A stretch of DNA of 64,000 nucleotides from Cacconaster sp045642485 (GCA_045642485.1 JAZUIV010000017.1:62001-126000); one strand, 5' to 3'; shown: positions 8,193 to 17,073, counted from the stretch's first letter. Notes: generated by a model from the sequence alone, not told the origin. A program made the numbers and translations.

Positions 8193-10811
8193 TTATTCCG
8201 ATGCGAGTTTCTTCAGTTCGGAGAGAGCCTGCGCTATGGCATCCGGATTCTTTCCTCCGGCCGTGGCAAGGCCCGCGTTTCCGCCGCCGCCACCCTGAAT
8301 GAGACGTGCGGCCTGTTTGATGTCTGCCTGTGCGTTCTTGCCGGCGTCAACCAGGTCAGCACTGTACATAAGCAGCAACTGCGGCTTTCCGTCGGATACC
8401 AGGGCTGCGGCAAGTGCAAGATTGACAGCCTCTTTCTGAAGCATCACCGCCGCGTTGCGGAGCATCCCGAAATCGATGTCCCCGCCGTCGAAGGCGACAA
8501 CGGCCCGTCCTTCCCCTCCCTTGGCACGCTCAAGGATGGATTTCTTCAGAGCCAGAGTCTTCTCCTTTGCAATCTGTTCCATCTGTTTGCGGTAGCCATC
8601 ATTCTCCTCGACCATCTTGCGTATGGCTCCGGCCAGATCGGGAACGTTGTTGAAGAACGAACGGGCGGTCCTGACGGTATTCTGGAGATTGTCGACGATG
8701 GTTTCCGCCTCCTGCCCGGTTGCAGCCTCTATTCTTCTCACTCCGGCGGCGACCGCGCTCTCGGCAACCACCTTGAAAAGGCCTATGTTGCCGGTGGCGC
8801 CTGTATGGCATCCGCCGCAAAGTTCCACGCTTTTACCGAAACGGACAACTCTTACAGTATCCCCGTATTTCTCTCCGAAGAGGGCCATGGCGCCCATTTC
8901 ACGGGCCTGCTGCATAGTTGCGTTGCGGTTCTCCTCAAGAGGGCTGTTCTGACGGATAAGTTCGTTGACTCTCTTTTCAACCTGTCGGAGCTGGTCGTCC
9001 GTCATCTTCTCGAAATGGGAGAAGTCGAAACGGAAGTATTTGTCACATACATACGAACCTTTCTGCTCCACGTGAGTGCCGAGAATCTCCCTGAGAGCCT
9101 GGTGCAACAGGTGGGTGCAGGTGTGGTTGTTCGCTATTTTCTGCCTGCGGGCGGCATCCACAACAAGAGTGAACCCTCCCTGGACATCCTGAGGGATGGC
9201 CTCGGCGATATGGATTGTAAGATTGTTCTCCTTGACGGTGTTGACGATTGCTATCTTCTCTCCGGAAGCGGAAACAGCATAGCCGCTGTCTCCTACCTCA
9301 CCGCCCATCTCTCCATAGAAGGGAGTGCGGTCGAACACAAGCTGGTAGAGTTCCTTCCCCTTGGCCTTGACAACTCTGTGCTTGGCCAGAAGCGCCCCTT
9401 CAACCACTGTGCCGTCATATCCGGTAAACTCCACTGTCTCGGCGCCGTGGACACTCACCCAGTCGCCGTTCTCGATTGCGGTGGCATTGCGGGCACGCTC
9501 CTTCTGCTTGCCGAGTTCCACGTTGAAGCCTTCCATATCCACCGTATAGCCGTTTTCTCCGGCGATGAGTTCGGTAAGGTCAATCGGGAATCCGAAGGTG
9601 TCGTAGAGTGTGAACGCATCCGTACCGGCAATCCTGCGGGTCTCGCTGGATTTTGCCAGAATGCTGTCCATCAATTTGATACCCTTGTCGAGGGTACGGA
9701 GGAAAGCCTCCTCCTCCTCTTTGATGACCTTTTCCACAAGTTGGCGCTGTTCCCTCAGTTCGGGATAGGCCTCGCCCATATCGCTGATGAGCTGGGGTAC
9801 CAGACGGCAGAGGAAGGGCTCCTTGAAATCAAGGAAGGTATAACCGTAACGCACTGCACGCCTGAGGATACGGCGGATGACATAGCCGGCCTTAACGTTG
9901 CTGGGGAGCTGCCCGTCGGTTATCGAGAAGCTGATGGCGCGGATATGGTCCGCAATCACCCTCATAGCCACTCCAACCTGAGTGTCAGGCTCATACTTCT
10001 TGCCGCTGAGCCTTGATATCTCATTTATCATTCCTGTGAAGACATCGGTGTCGTAGTTGCTCTTCTTTCCCTGGAGAGCCATACACAGCCTTTCCAGACC
10101 CATACCGGTATCGACGTGCCTTGCCGGCAGAAGTTCCAGGGAGCCGTTGGCCTTGCGGTTGAACTGCATAAAGACCAGATTCCATATCTCAATCACCAGA
10201 TGGTGGCCCTTGTTGACCATTTCCGCACCGGGAACTTTCGCAATCTCATCATCGGAGCGGAGGTCGATATGGACCTCACTGCAGGGGCCGCAAGGACCTG
10301 TATCTCCCATCTCCCAGAAATTGTCGTGCTTGTCGCCGGGGATGATGTGGTCGGTGGGGAGATAGTTCAGCCAGAACTCTCTGGCCTCTTTGTCCTCCTC
10401 CAGTCCATCGGGGGCATAGCCCTCGAATACGGTGGCGTAGAGACGCTCCTTGGGCAACTTGTAAACCTCGGTGAGAAGTTCCCACGCCCAGGCGATGGCC
10501 TCTTTCTTGAAATAGTCGCCGAAACTCCAGTTGCCGAGCATCTCGAACATCGTGTGGTGGTAGGTGTCGTGGCCCACCTCTTCGAGGTCGTTGTGCTTTC
10601 CGCTGACACGCAGGCACTTCTGACTGTCGGCGACGCGTTTTGAAGCCGCGGGGGCATTGCCCAGGAAGATATCCTTGAACTGGTTCATCCCGGCGTTGGT
10701 GAACATAAGGGTCGGGTCGTTCTTTACGACCATCGGCGCTGAAGCTACTATGGTGTGGCCTTTAGAGGCGAAAAAATCAGTGAATGTCTTTCTGATCTCC
10801 TTGGATGTCAT
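8193..10811 (-). CDS. alaS: Alanyl-tRNA synthetase
   Basis: AlaRS attaches alanine to tRNA-Ala and edits mischarged Ser and Gly. The 872-residue length is typical. The N-terminal class II catalytic core includes FTNAGMNQFKDIFLG (about residues 34-48) and a GxxRxxxR-type motif 3. The editing domain carries zinc ligands in HTCTHLLHQAL (about residue 560) and CGGCHTG (about 665). The C-terminal C-Ala/DHHA1 domain contains the Gly-rich GGGGGNAGLATAGG. It lies 12 bp after the MFS gene and 6 bp before lptF-fmt, inside the tgt-to-queG run. Confidence 0.98.
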   Translation of the reverse strand: MTSKEIRKTFTDFFASKGHTIVASAPMVVKNDPTLMFTNAGMNQFKDIFLGNAPAASKRVADSQKCLRVSGKHNDLEEVGHDTYHHTMFEMLGNWSFGDYFKKEAIAWAWELLTEVYKLPKERLYATVFEGYAPDGLEEDKEAREFWLNYLPTDHIIPGDKHDNFWEMGDTGPCGPCSEVHIDLRSDDEIAKVPGAEMVNKGHHLVIEIWNLVFMQFNRKANGSLELLPARHVDTGMGLERLCMALQGKKSNYDTDVFTGMINEISRLSGKKYEPDTQVGVAMRVIADHIRAISFSITDGQLPSNVKAGYVIRRILRRAVRYGYTFLDFKEPFLCRLVPQLISDMGEAYPELREQRQLVEKVIKEEEEAFLRTLDKGIKLMDSILAKSSETRRIAGTDAFTLYDTFGFPIDLTELIAGENGYTVDMEGFNVELGKQKERARNATAIENGDWVSVHGAETVEFTGYDGTVVEGALLAKHRVVKAKGKELYQLVFDRTPFYGEMGGEVGDSGYAVSASGEKIAIVNTVKENNLTIHIAEAIPQDVQGGFTLVVDAARRQKIANNHTCTHLLHQALREILGTHVEQKGSYVCDKYFRFDFSHFEKMTDDQLRQVEKRVNELIRQNSPLEENRNATMQQAREMGAMALFGEKYGDTVRVVRFGKSVELCGGCHTGATGNIGLFKVVAESAVAAGVRRIEAATGQEAETIVDNLQNTVRTARSFFNNVPDLAGAIRKMVEENDGYRKQMEQIAKEKTLALKKSILERAKGGEGRAVVAFDGGDIDFGMLRNAAVMLQKEAVNLALAAALVSDGKPQLLLMYSADLVDAGKNAQADIKQAARLIQGGGGGNAGLATAGGKNPDAIAQALSELKKLASE

Positions 10812-10823
10812 ATCTGTAAGTAT

Positions 10824-12119
10824 TTATTGTTCAGGTTGATGTTTGTATTTGAAAATTATGGCGAAAAGCACCGCCACAATCAGTGAATATGCAGCAAAAA
10901 TATACCAGCTTGTCTGCCATCCCGCCATTCTGGCAACAGCCTCGGTCTCCACAGGGTGAACGTTGACAAATACGTTGATTACAGCCTGTGCGGCGATTGT
11001 TCCGACCGCGGCGCCGATGCCGTTGGTCATCAGCATAAAGAGGCCCTGGGCGCTGGAACGCATAGAGGCGTCGGTGCTCTTGTTGACGAAGAGGGAACCG
11101 GAGATGTTGAAGAAGTCAAAGGCCACGCCATAGACAATCATCGACAGGACGAAAAGCCAGACTCCACCGCCGGGATTGCCCAGGCCGAAGAATCCGAATC
11201 TGAGCACCCAGGCGAGCATCGCGATGAGCATCACTTTCTTGATTCCCCATTTGCGCAGGCAGAAAGGTATCAGGAGGATGCACAATGTCTCCGAAATCTG
11301 GGAGAGGGATATCAGTATGCCTGAATGTTCCACGCCGAAAGAGCCCTTGTACTGCCCTACTCCTCCGAAATCACCGAGGAAGGGGTTGGCGAAACTGTTG
11401 GTTATCTGAAGGGAGGCGCCAAGCAGCAGCGAAAAGATGAAAAATACCGCCATCCTGCTGTCCTTGAATAGTTTGAAAGCATCCAACCCCAGCGCCTGCA
11501 CGAAGGATGCAGAGGACTTGCTTCCGCTGGCCACGGGGCAGGCGGGAAGGGTAAACGAGGTGCAGCCCAGCACTATGCCGAGAATCGCGGAGACAATGTA
11601 CTGGAACGGGCCGTCCATATATCCCATAAGATCCACGAACCACATCGAACAGATGAATCCTATCGTTCCGAACACTCTTATAGGGGGGAAGGCCTTGACC
11701 GTATCCATCCCTTCACGCTCCAGTGCGTTGTAGGAAACCGAATAGGAGAGGGCCAGGGTAGGCATATAGAAAGCCACGCTCAATGAGTAGAGAGTGAAAA
11801 GAATCCCGAGTTGGGGTACCGTTCCGGCATTCATACCGTAGATGCCGACTGCCATCATAAAGACAGCCGCAGCCAGATGACAGAATCCGTAAACCTTCTG
11901 GGCCTGAATCCATTTGTCCGCTATGATACCCATTATCGCAGGCATAAAAATGGAAACTATGCCCTGGATTGAATAAAACCACCCGATTGACGTGGAAAGC
12001 CCTACGGAGCCCAGATATCTTCCCTGTGAGGTAAGATATGCGCCCCATACGGCGAACTGAAGGAAGTTCATCACTATCAGGCGTGTGCTCAGAATGTGTT
12101 TTTGTTTGTTTGTTCCCAT
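10824..12119 (-). CDS. MFS nucleoside:proton symporter (NupG/XapB-like)
   Basis: The 431-residue protein has about 12 hydrophobic segments. Its N-terminus, RLIVMNFLQFAVWGAYLTSQ, is characteristic of the nucleoside:H+ symporter family of the major facilitator superfamily, which imports nucleosides across the inner membrane. It lies 8 bp after lptG and 12 bp before alaS. A salvage transporter amid translation genes is common clustering without an obvious functional link. Substrate specificity cannot be read from the sequence. Confidence 0.88.
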   Translation of the reverse strand: MGTNKQKHILSTRLIVMNFLQFAVWGAYLTSQGRYLGSVGLSTSIGWFYSIQGIVSIFMPAIMGIIADKWIQAQKVYGFCHLAAAVFMMAVGIYGMNAGTVPQLGILFTLYSLSVAFYMPTLALSYSVSYNALEREGMDTVKAFPPIRVFGTIGFICSMWFVDLMGYMDGPFQYIVSAILGIVLGCTSFTLPACPVASGSKSSASFVQALGLDAFKLFKDSRMAVFFIFSLLLGASLQITNSFANPFLGDFGGVGQYKGSFGVEHSGILISLSQISETLCILLIPFCLRKWGIKKVMLIAMLAWVLRFGFFGLGNPGGGVWLFVLSMIVYGVAFDFFNISGSLFVNKSTDASMRSSAQGLFMLMTNGIGAAVGTIAAQAVINVFVNVHPVETEAVARMAGWQTSWYIFAAYSLIVAVLFAIIFKYKHQPEQ

Positions 12120-12127
12120 ATATCAGT

Positions 12128-13222
12128 CTATTTTTGCGCGAATTTGTAAAGCACTGCGGCCACAATCCCGAAGATTATGTTGGGCAACCAGATTGCAAGC
12201 AGCGGGGGAAGTGTCCCCGTATAGACGAACATCTGGCTGAACCTCATGAAAAGAATGTATATAAAACTGAGTGCCAGCCCTATACCGATGTTGATGCCGA
12301 GTCCTCCCCTCTTCTTGCGGGAAGATAGGGATACGGCGATTACTGTGAGCACGAAAGCAGAAAAAGGGGTGGATGTCCTTGTGTATTTCTCAATCAGCGC
12401 AACCTTGACACTCTCGTCGCCCCTCATCTTCTGCATCGCTATCAGGTCGTTCAGGTCCTTCTGGGAGAGACTCTCCACCATTTTCTGCCTGCGGTAGAAA
12501 TCCTTCAGATGCAGCGCCACCACAGTATCGATTGTCTTTCCGTGCCGCACCACCTCGCTCTGACCGTAGAAGTCCCTGATGTAGTAGTTCTTCAGTGTCC
12601 ATCCGCTGAAAGTGGAATCCCACTGGGCGGCATCCGCCGAAAGTTTGGATTTCACCTCCCCGTCCCTGATTGTCTCAAGGGTGAATTTGTAGGCCGTGTT
12701 GGACCACTGGCTGAACTGCTCGACATAGAGGAACTCTCCGGGAGCTATCTGATAATGGATGTTGCGCTGGTTGTTGGCCGCTGTCTGCGTCTTGATGTAT
12801 TTGTTCTCGAACTCAAGCCTTTTCTGGTCGGCCGGAGGGATGATATAAAGGGCCAGCAGCAATGAGAACGCACACATAAATGCCGCGGAGGCCATATAGG
12901 GAACCATCAGACGGTTGAAACTGATGCCGCTGGAGAGCATCGCCACGAATTCGCTGCGCTGGGTGAGCTTGGAGGTGAAGAAGATTGCCGAGACAAAGAC
13001 GAAGAGCGGGGCGAAACTGTTGAGAATCCAGGGGATGAACCCACCGAAATAGTCGAACACTATTTCGTGCATCGAGACGTTGTGCTCCACGAACTTGTCA
13101 ACCTTCTCGCTCAGGTCGAAGACTATCACTATGACAATGGCGATGAGGATGGTGAAGAAGAACGTGCCTATGAACTTCTTGATAATGTATCTGTCGAGTA
13201 TGTTGATCTGCGGCTTCCTCAT
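12128..13222 (-). CDS. lptG: LptF/LptG-family LPS export permease
   Basis: The protein is a YjgP/YjgQ permease of 364 residues, with transmembrane helices near residues 10-35, 50-80 and 95-115, a periplasmic beta-jellyroll domain, and three C-terminal helices. With LptF and the LptB ATPase it extracts lipopolysaccharide from the inner membrane. I chose the ATG at 13,222 (MRKPQINILDRYII), 2 bp after tgt; a longer reading would overlap tgt. The second permease of the pair is the N-terminal half of the fusion at 5,751-8,186. Which one is strictly LptF or LptG is not certain. Confidence 0.87.
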   Translation of the reverse strand: MRKPQINILDRYIIKKFIGTFFFTILIAIVIVIVFDLSEKVDKFVEHNVSMHEIVFDYFGGFIPWILNSFAPLFVFVSAIFFTSKLTQRSEFVAMLSSGISFNRLMVPYMASAAFMCAFSLLLALYIIPPADQKRLEFENKYIKTQTAANNQRNIHYQIAPGEFLYVEQFSQWSNTAYKFTLETIRDGEVKSKLSADAAQWDSTFSGWTLKNYYIRDFYGQSEVVRHGKTIDTVVALHLKDFYRRQKMVESLSQKDLNDLIAMQKMRGDESVKVALIEKYTRTSTPFSAFVLTVIAVSLSSRKKRGGLGINIGIGLALSFIYILFMRFSQMFVYTGTLPPLLAIWLPNIIFGIVAAVLYKFAQK

Positions 13223-13224
13223 CC

Positions 13225-14355
13225 TTACAGTTTGTTGTCGAGTCTTCTGACCGTTTCGTCCTTCCACCGTTTGAAATCTCCGGCGGCGATATGAACTCTC
13301 GCCTGCTCCACCAGATTCAGATAGAAGGCGAGGTTGTGCTCGGTGGCAATCTGCGCGGCGAGCATCTCTCCTGCAATGAAGAGGTGCCTCACGTATGCTT
13401 TGGTATAGGTCCTGTCAACAAAAGACGTTCCGTTCGGGTCGAGGGGGCTGAAATCGTCCGCCCACTTGAGATTGCGCAGATGAATCTTCCCTTCAGAGGT
13501 GAAAATCATCGAGTTGCGGCCGTTACGGGTGGGCATCACGCAGTCGAACATATCAACGCCTCTTTCAATCGCCTCCAGCAGGTTGGCGGGGGTTCCCACC
13601 CCCATCAAGTAACGCGGCTTGTCCTGCGGCAGGACAGGATGGAGGACTTCGAGCATCTCATACATCTTTTCTGTCGGCTCCCCCACTGCAAGGCCTCCTA
13701 TGGCATATCCTTCCCTGTCAAGTGAAGCGGCGTGCTCCGCGGCCTCGCGTCTGAGGTCGGGATAGACACATCCCTGCACTATCGGGAAAAGGGACTGATG
13801 ATAGCCGTAGAGGGGCTCCGTCTCATCAAAACGCTTCACGCATCTTTCAAGCCAGCGCTGGGTCAGCCTCAATGATTTCGTGGCATATTTCCTGTCGGCG
13901 TCACCCGGACAGCATTCGTCGAGGGCCATCACGATGTCCGCGCCTATCCTGCGCTGGGTGTCCATATTGTTCTCCGGGGTGAAGATATGCTTCGAGCCGT
14001 CGATATGGCTCTGAAACACGCATCCTTCTTCGGTCAGTTTGCGGCTTTGGGCAAGGGAGAAGACCTGGAATCCGCCGCTGTCGGTCAGAATCGGCCTGTC
14101 CCAGGAGATGAATTTATGGAGGCCTCCGGCTTTTTGGAGTATGTCAAGTCCGGGACGAAGGTAGAGATGATATGTGTTGCCGAGGATTATCTGCGCTTTT
14201 ATGTCCTCCTTCAAGTCCCTGTGATACACGCCCTTGACGGAGCCAACCGTACCCACGGGCATAAAAATCGGGGTCTCGATTTTCCCGTGGTCGGTTTCCA
14301 GGAGGCCCAGCCTCGCATTGGAACAGGTATCTTTCTTCAGGAGCGTAAATTGCAT
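13225..14355 (-). CDS. tgt: tRNA-guanine transglycosylase (queuine/preQ1 insertion)
   Basis: Tgt swaps the wobble guanine of GUN-anticodon tRNAs for preQ1, the entry step to queuosine. The ATG at 14,355 gives 376 residues, beginning MQFTLLKKDTCSNARLG; upstream codons in this frame run through the terminator and rplQ and are not part of it. Active-site regions are present: ILTDSGGFQVFSL with the general-base Asp, and GVDMFDCVMPTRNGRN with the nucleophilic Asp. The usual CxCxxC zinc site near the C-terminus reads DPNGTSFVDRTYTKAYVRHL, without cysteines. It heads the run that ends with queG and has a -7 element almost touching its start codon. Confidence 0.96.
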   Translation of the reverse strand: MQFTLLKKDTCSNARLGLLETDHGKIETPIFMPVGTVGSVKGVYHRDLKEDIKAQIILGNTYHLYLRPGLDILQKAGGLHKFISWDRPILTDSGGFQVFSLAQSRKLTEEGCVFQSHIDGSKHIFTPENNMDTQRRIGADIVMALDECCPGDADRKYATKSLRLTQRWLERCVKRFDETEPLYGYHQSLFPIVQGCVYPDLRREAAEHAASLDREGYAIGGLAVGEPTEKMYEMLEVLHPVLPQDKPRYLMGVGTPANLLEAIERGVDMFDCVMPTRNGRNSMIFTSEGKIHLRNLKWADDFSPLDPNGTSFVDRTYTKAYVRHLFIAGEMLAAQIATEHNLAFYLNLVEQARVHIAAGDFKRWKDETVRRLDNKL

Positions 14356-14361
14356 AACCTG

Positions 14362-14369
14362 CAAAGATA
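14362..14369 (-). promoter_or_regulatory. Putative -7 element of the tgt promoter
   Basis: The minus strand reads TATCTTTG, a match to TAnnTTTG, with its last base 7 bp before the tgt ATG. The predicted leader is only 0-3 nt. The -33 position falls in the rplQ terminator and has no clear TTTG. Confidence 0.5.
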
Positions 14370-14383
14370 ATAAGAATCTGCAT

Positions 14384-14415
14384 AAAAAAAACCACCCTCG
14401 TAGGGTGGCTTTTTT
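14384..14415 (-). terminator. Rho-independent terminator at the end of the ribosomal cluster
   Basis: CCACCCT and AGGGTGG pair around a CGT loop (14,392-14,408). On the minus strand the stem is followed by eight T residues, placing it 20-50 bp after the rplQ stop. A T run also follows on the plus strand. Confidence 0.9.
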
Positions 14416-14434
14416 ATATTCGAACGCTGGTTTG

Positions 14435-15034
14435 TTATGCGTTACCGGTCTTGCGGGGAGCCTGAACCTTCTTCGCGGGAGCGGCTTTGGTAGAAACCTT
14501 TCCTGCAGGCTTGGGAGCGGCGCTCTTTGCAGCGGCTTTCTTTGCGGGAGCCTTCTTTGCAGAAGCTTCTGCACCTTCAGCACCCTCTGCGGGAGCGGTC
14601 TCTGCCTTCTTTGCACGGCTGCGGCGTGTTGCGGGCTTCTTGGCTGCGGCAGCATCAGGCGCTGCAACTGTGAATTCGTTGAAATCAACGAGTTCCATAA
14701 TGGCCATATCGGCGCCGTCACCTTCACGGAATCCGTTCTTCACGATACGGGTGTATCCGCCGGGACGCTCGGCAATCTTGGGAGCAACGACTCTGAAGAG
14801 CTCGCTGACAGCCTCTTTCTGTTTGAGATAGCTGAAGACAGTACGACGGTTGTGGGTAGTATCCTCTTTTGACTTGGTGATGAGAGGCTCGACGTATGAA
14901 CGGAGAGCCTTGGCCTTTGCAAGGGTTGTCTCTATCTGCTTGTGGAGAATAAGCGATGACGCCATATTCGACAGCAAAGCTTTGCGGTGACCGCTCTTGC
15001 GTCCCAAGTGATTTATTGATCTGTTATGCCTCAT
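14435..15034 (-). CDS. rplQ: 50S ribosomal protein L17 with long Ala/Lys/Pro tail
   Basis: Residues 1 to about 122 are the L17 core (MRHNRSINHLGRKSGHRKAL and onward), which lines the peptide exit region of the 50S subunit. Residues about 123-199 form a low-complexity tail of Ala, Lys and Pro with repeated AAKK/PAKK units, like histone H1 tails. L17 extensions of this sort are known in Bacteroidota; their role is unclear, and extra rRNA contacts are plausible. The start overlaps the end of rpoA by 11 bp, which suggests translational coupling. A terminator follows. Confidence 0.97.
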   Translation of the reverse strand: MRHNRSINHLGRKSGHRKALLSNMASSLILHKQIETTLAKAKALRSYVEPLITKSKEDTTHNRRTVFSYLKQKEAVSELFRVVAPKIAERPGGYTRIVKNGFREGDGADMAIMELVDFNEFTVAAPDAAAAKKPATRRSRAKKAETAPAEGAEGAEASAKKAPAKKAAAKSAAPKPAGKVSTKAAPAKKVQAPRKTGNA

Positions 15035-16037
15035 AATCTTTCTTAGGTTTTTGTTCGATGTTATACTTGCTAATATCCATTCCGAATGTCAACTTCAATC
15101 TTTCAACAAGCATATCTATCTCGTTCAAAGACTTCTTTCCGAAGTTACGGAACTTCATCAGTTCGTTCCTCTGGTGTGAAACGAGGTCTGCAAACGTCTC
15201 GATGTCGGCGGCTTTCAAGCAGTTGAGAGCACGTACTGAAAGCTCCATATCGGACAGTTTGGTAAGCAGGAGATGACGCATCCTGATTGATTCCTCATCA
15301 AGCTCCTTGCTCTCCACGTCAACGGGCGCCTCAAGGGTTATTTTCTCGTCTGAGAAGAGCATGAAATGATGGATGAGAATCTTGGCGGCTTCCTTGAGAG
15401 CATCCTTGGGATGAATTGATCCGTCGGTTGTTATCTCAATGTTCAGCTTTTCATAGTCGGTCTTCTGCTCGACACGCCAGGGTTCGACTGAATACTTGAC
15501 GTTCTTGATGGGTGTGAAAATGGAATCAATGGCAATCGTTCCAAGAGGAGCGCCTTCCACGATATTTTCCGTTGAGGGAACATATCCGCGACCCTTCCCT
15601 ATCTTGAGTTCCATCGTAATCTTCACGTCGGGCTCCATAGAGCAGATATGAAGTTCGGGATTGAGAACCTTGAACGATGAGCAGTACTTGGAAATGTCTT
15701 CAGCAGTGAACTCGTTCGTTCCACACACGACAAGATTCACTACTTCGCTGTCAACGTCCTCGATCATTCTCTTGAAACGAACCTGCTTGAGGTTGAGGAC
15801 GATATCCACTACATTCTCAATAACACCGTGGATAGTGTCGAATTCGTGGTCGACACCCTCGATTTTTATTGAGGTGATGGCAAATCCTTCCAGCGAGGAG
15901 AGCAATATTCTTCTCAACGCGTTTCCTATCGTGATGCCGTATCCCGGCTCCAGAGGCCGGAATTCAAAGCGCCCGAAGGTCTCGGTCGAATCGAGCATTA
16001 CCACCTTGTCGGGTTTTTGAAATGCTAATATTGCCAT
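15024..16037 (-). CDS. rpoA: RNA polymerase alpha subunit
   Basis: Alpha dimerises to nucleate RNA polymerase assembly and contacts upstream promoter DNA and activators. The 337 residues comprise the N-terminal assembly domain (about 1-235, including GYGITIGNALRRILLSSLEG) and the C-terminal domain (about 255-325) with the helix-hairpin-helix VRALNCLKAADIETFADLV. It follows rpsD by 11 bp and overlaps rplQ by 11 bp, the standard alpha-operon order. Confidence 0.99.
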   Translation of the reverse strand: MAILAFQKPDKVVMLDSTETFGRFEFRPLEPGYGITIGNALRRILLSSLEGFAITSIKIEGVDHEFDTIHGVIENVVDIVLNLKQVRFKRMIEDVDSEVVNLVVCGTNEFTAEDISKYCSSFKVLNPELHICSMEPDVKITMELKIGKGRGYVPSTENIVEGAPLGTIAIDSIFTPIKNVKYSVEPWRVEQKTDYEKLNIEITTDGSIHPKDALKEAAKILIHHFMLFSDEKITLEAPVDVESKELDEESIRMRHLLLTKLSDMELSVRALNCLKAADIETFADLVSHQRNELMKFRNFGKKSLNEIDMLVERLKLTFGMDISKYNIEQKPKKDYEA

Positions 16038-16048
16038 ATTCTTAATTT

Positions 16049-16651
16049 TTACTTGGAGTACAACTCGACGATGAGCTGCTCGTTGATTGTTTCAGGAATT
16101 TCTGTTCTTTCAGGAACACTTGCATACTTGCCTGCGCACTTTGCAGCATCCCATTCGAGCCAGGAATACTTGGAAGCGCTCTGAAGGCTGTTCTGGACAA
16201 CCTCAAGGCTCTTTGACCTCTCGCGGACAGCGACTACCTGACCGGGCTTGACGATTGTGGAGGGAACGTTGCATACCTTTCCGTCAAGGGTGACGTGGCA
16301 ATGTGAGACGAGCTGCCTGGCAGCGGGCCTTGTGGGGGCGATGCCAAGACGATATACGATGTTGTCGATACGGGATTCGAGAAGAATGATGAGGTTCTCG
16401 CCGGTACGACCTTTCATACGGTTCGCCTTGTCATAGAACTTGCGGAACTGACGCTCGAGAACGCCATACATATATTTGACTTTCTGCTTCTCAGCCAGCT
16501 GGATACCGTACTCGGAAGTTTTCTTGCGCTTCTTTGCCAGACCGTGCTGTCCCGGAGGATAGTTCTTCTTTTCGTAGTTCTTGTCTGCGCCGTAAATGGG
16601 TTCTCCGAACTTGCGGGCGATTTTAGTTTTAGGACCGGTATATCTTGCCAT
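16049..16651 (-). CDS. rpsD: 30S ribosomal protein S4
   Basis: S4 is a primary 16S rRNA-binding protein and nucleates the 5' domain of the 30S subunit. The 200-residue protein starts MARYTGPKTKIARKFGEP. It has an S4 RNA-binding domain around SRIDNIVYRLGIAPTRPAAR (about residues 92-111). The N-terminal cysteines of zinc-type S4 are absent, so this is the zinc-free form. In other bacteria S4 represses the alpha operon; no comparable mRNA structure was identified here. Confidence 0.98.
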   Translation of the reverse strand: MARYTGPKTKIARKFGEPIYGADKNYEKKNYPPGQHGLAKKRKKTSEYGIQLAEKQKVKYMYGVLERQFRKFYDKANRMKGRTGENLIILLESRIDNIVYRLGIAPTRPAARQLVSHCHVTLDGKVCNVPSTIVKPGQVVAVRERSKSLEVVQNSLQSASKYSWLEWDAAKCAGKYASVPERTEIPETINEQLIVELYSK

Positions 16652-16671
16652 AATCTAAATCTTTTAAATTG

Positions 16672-17061
16672 TTATACTCTACGGCGTCCTTTGGGGCGGC
16701 AACCATTGTGAGGAAGAGGAGTGACATCGATAATCTCAGTTACGTCGATACCCAGACCGGCGAGTGAGCGGATTGCTGATTCACGTCCTGAACCGGGGCC
16801 CTTTACATATGCCTTGATCTTGCGAAGTCCGAGATCATAAGCCACCTTTCCACAATCTGCAGCGGCAACCTGAGCTGCGTAGGGAGTGTTCTTCTTGGAA
16901 CCCCTGAAGCCCATCTTACCTGCTGAAGACCAGCTGATAACCTGACCCACACTGTTGGTGATGGTCACAATCACGTTGTTGAAAGTAGACGAAATATGGG
17001 CCTGACCATAAGCGTCAACCTTGACAACTCTCTTTTTGCTTGTTGTAGTTTTCTTTGCCAT
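16672..17061 (-). CDS. rpsK: 30S ribosomal protein S11
   Basis: S11 forms part of the 30S platform that contacts mRNA near the E site. The ATG at 17,061 gives 129 residues beginning MAKKTTTSKKRVVKVDAYGQ, the usual length; a TTG two codons earlier is less likely. Conserved stretches include HISSTFNNVIVTITN and the C-terminal TPLPHNGCRPKGRRRV. It lies between rpsM and rpsD in the normal alpha-operon order. Confidence 0.98.
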   Translation of the reverse strand: MAKKTTTSKKRVVKVDAYGQAHISSTFNNVIVTITNSVGQVISWSSAGKMGFRGSKKNTPYAAQVAAADCGKVAYDLGLRKIKAYVKGPGSGRESAIRSLAGLGIDVTEIIDVTPLPHNGCRPKGRRRV

Positions 17062-17073
17062 AATCAATTCCCT

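Noticed and set aside
8166..10016. Plus-strand 616-codon open frame opposite alaS
   Set aside because: It is an antisense shadow of alaS: no family resemblance, codon pattern follows the minus-strand gene, and there is no promoter or ribosome site.
14384..14415. CRISPR-like or phage attachment repeat near rplQ
   Set aside because: The repeat is a single hairpin with flanking T and A runs, a plain terminator.
14356..14727. N-terminal extension of tgt by about 124 codons
   Set aside because: The extra codons run antisense through rplQ and its terminator. The ATG at 14,355 gives the normal 376-residue Tgt and fits the nearby promoter element.
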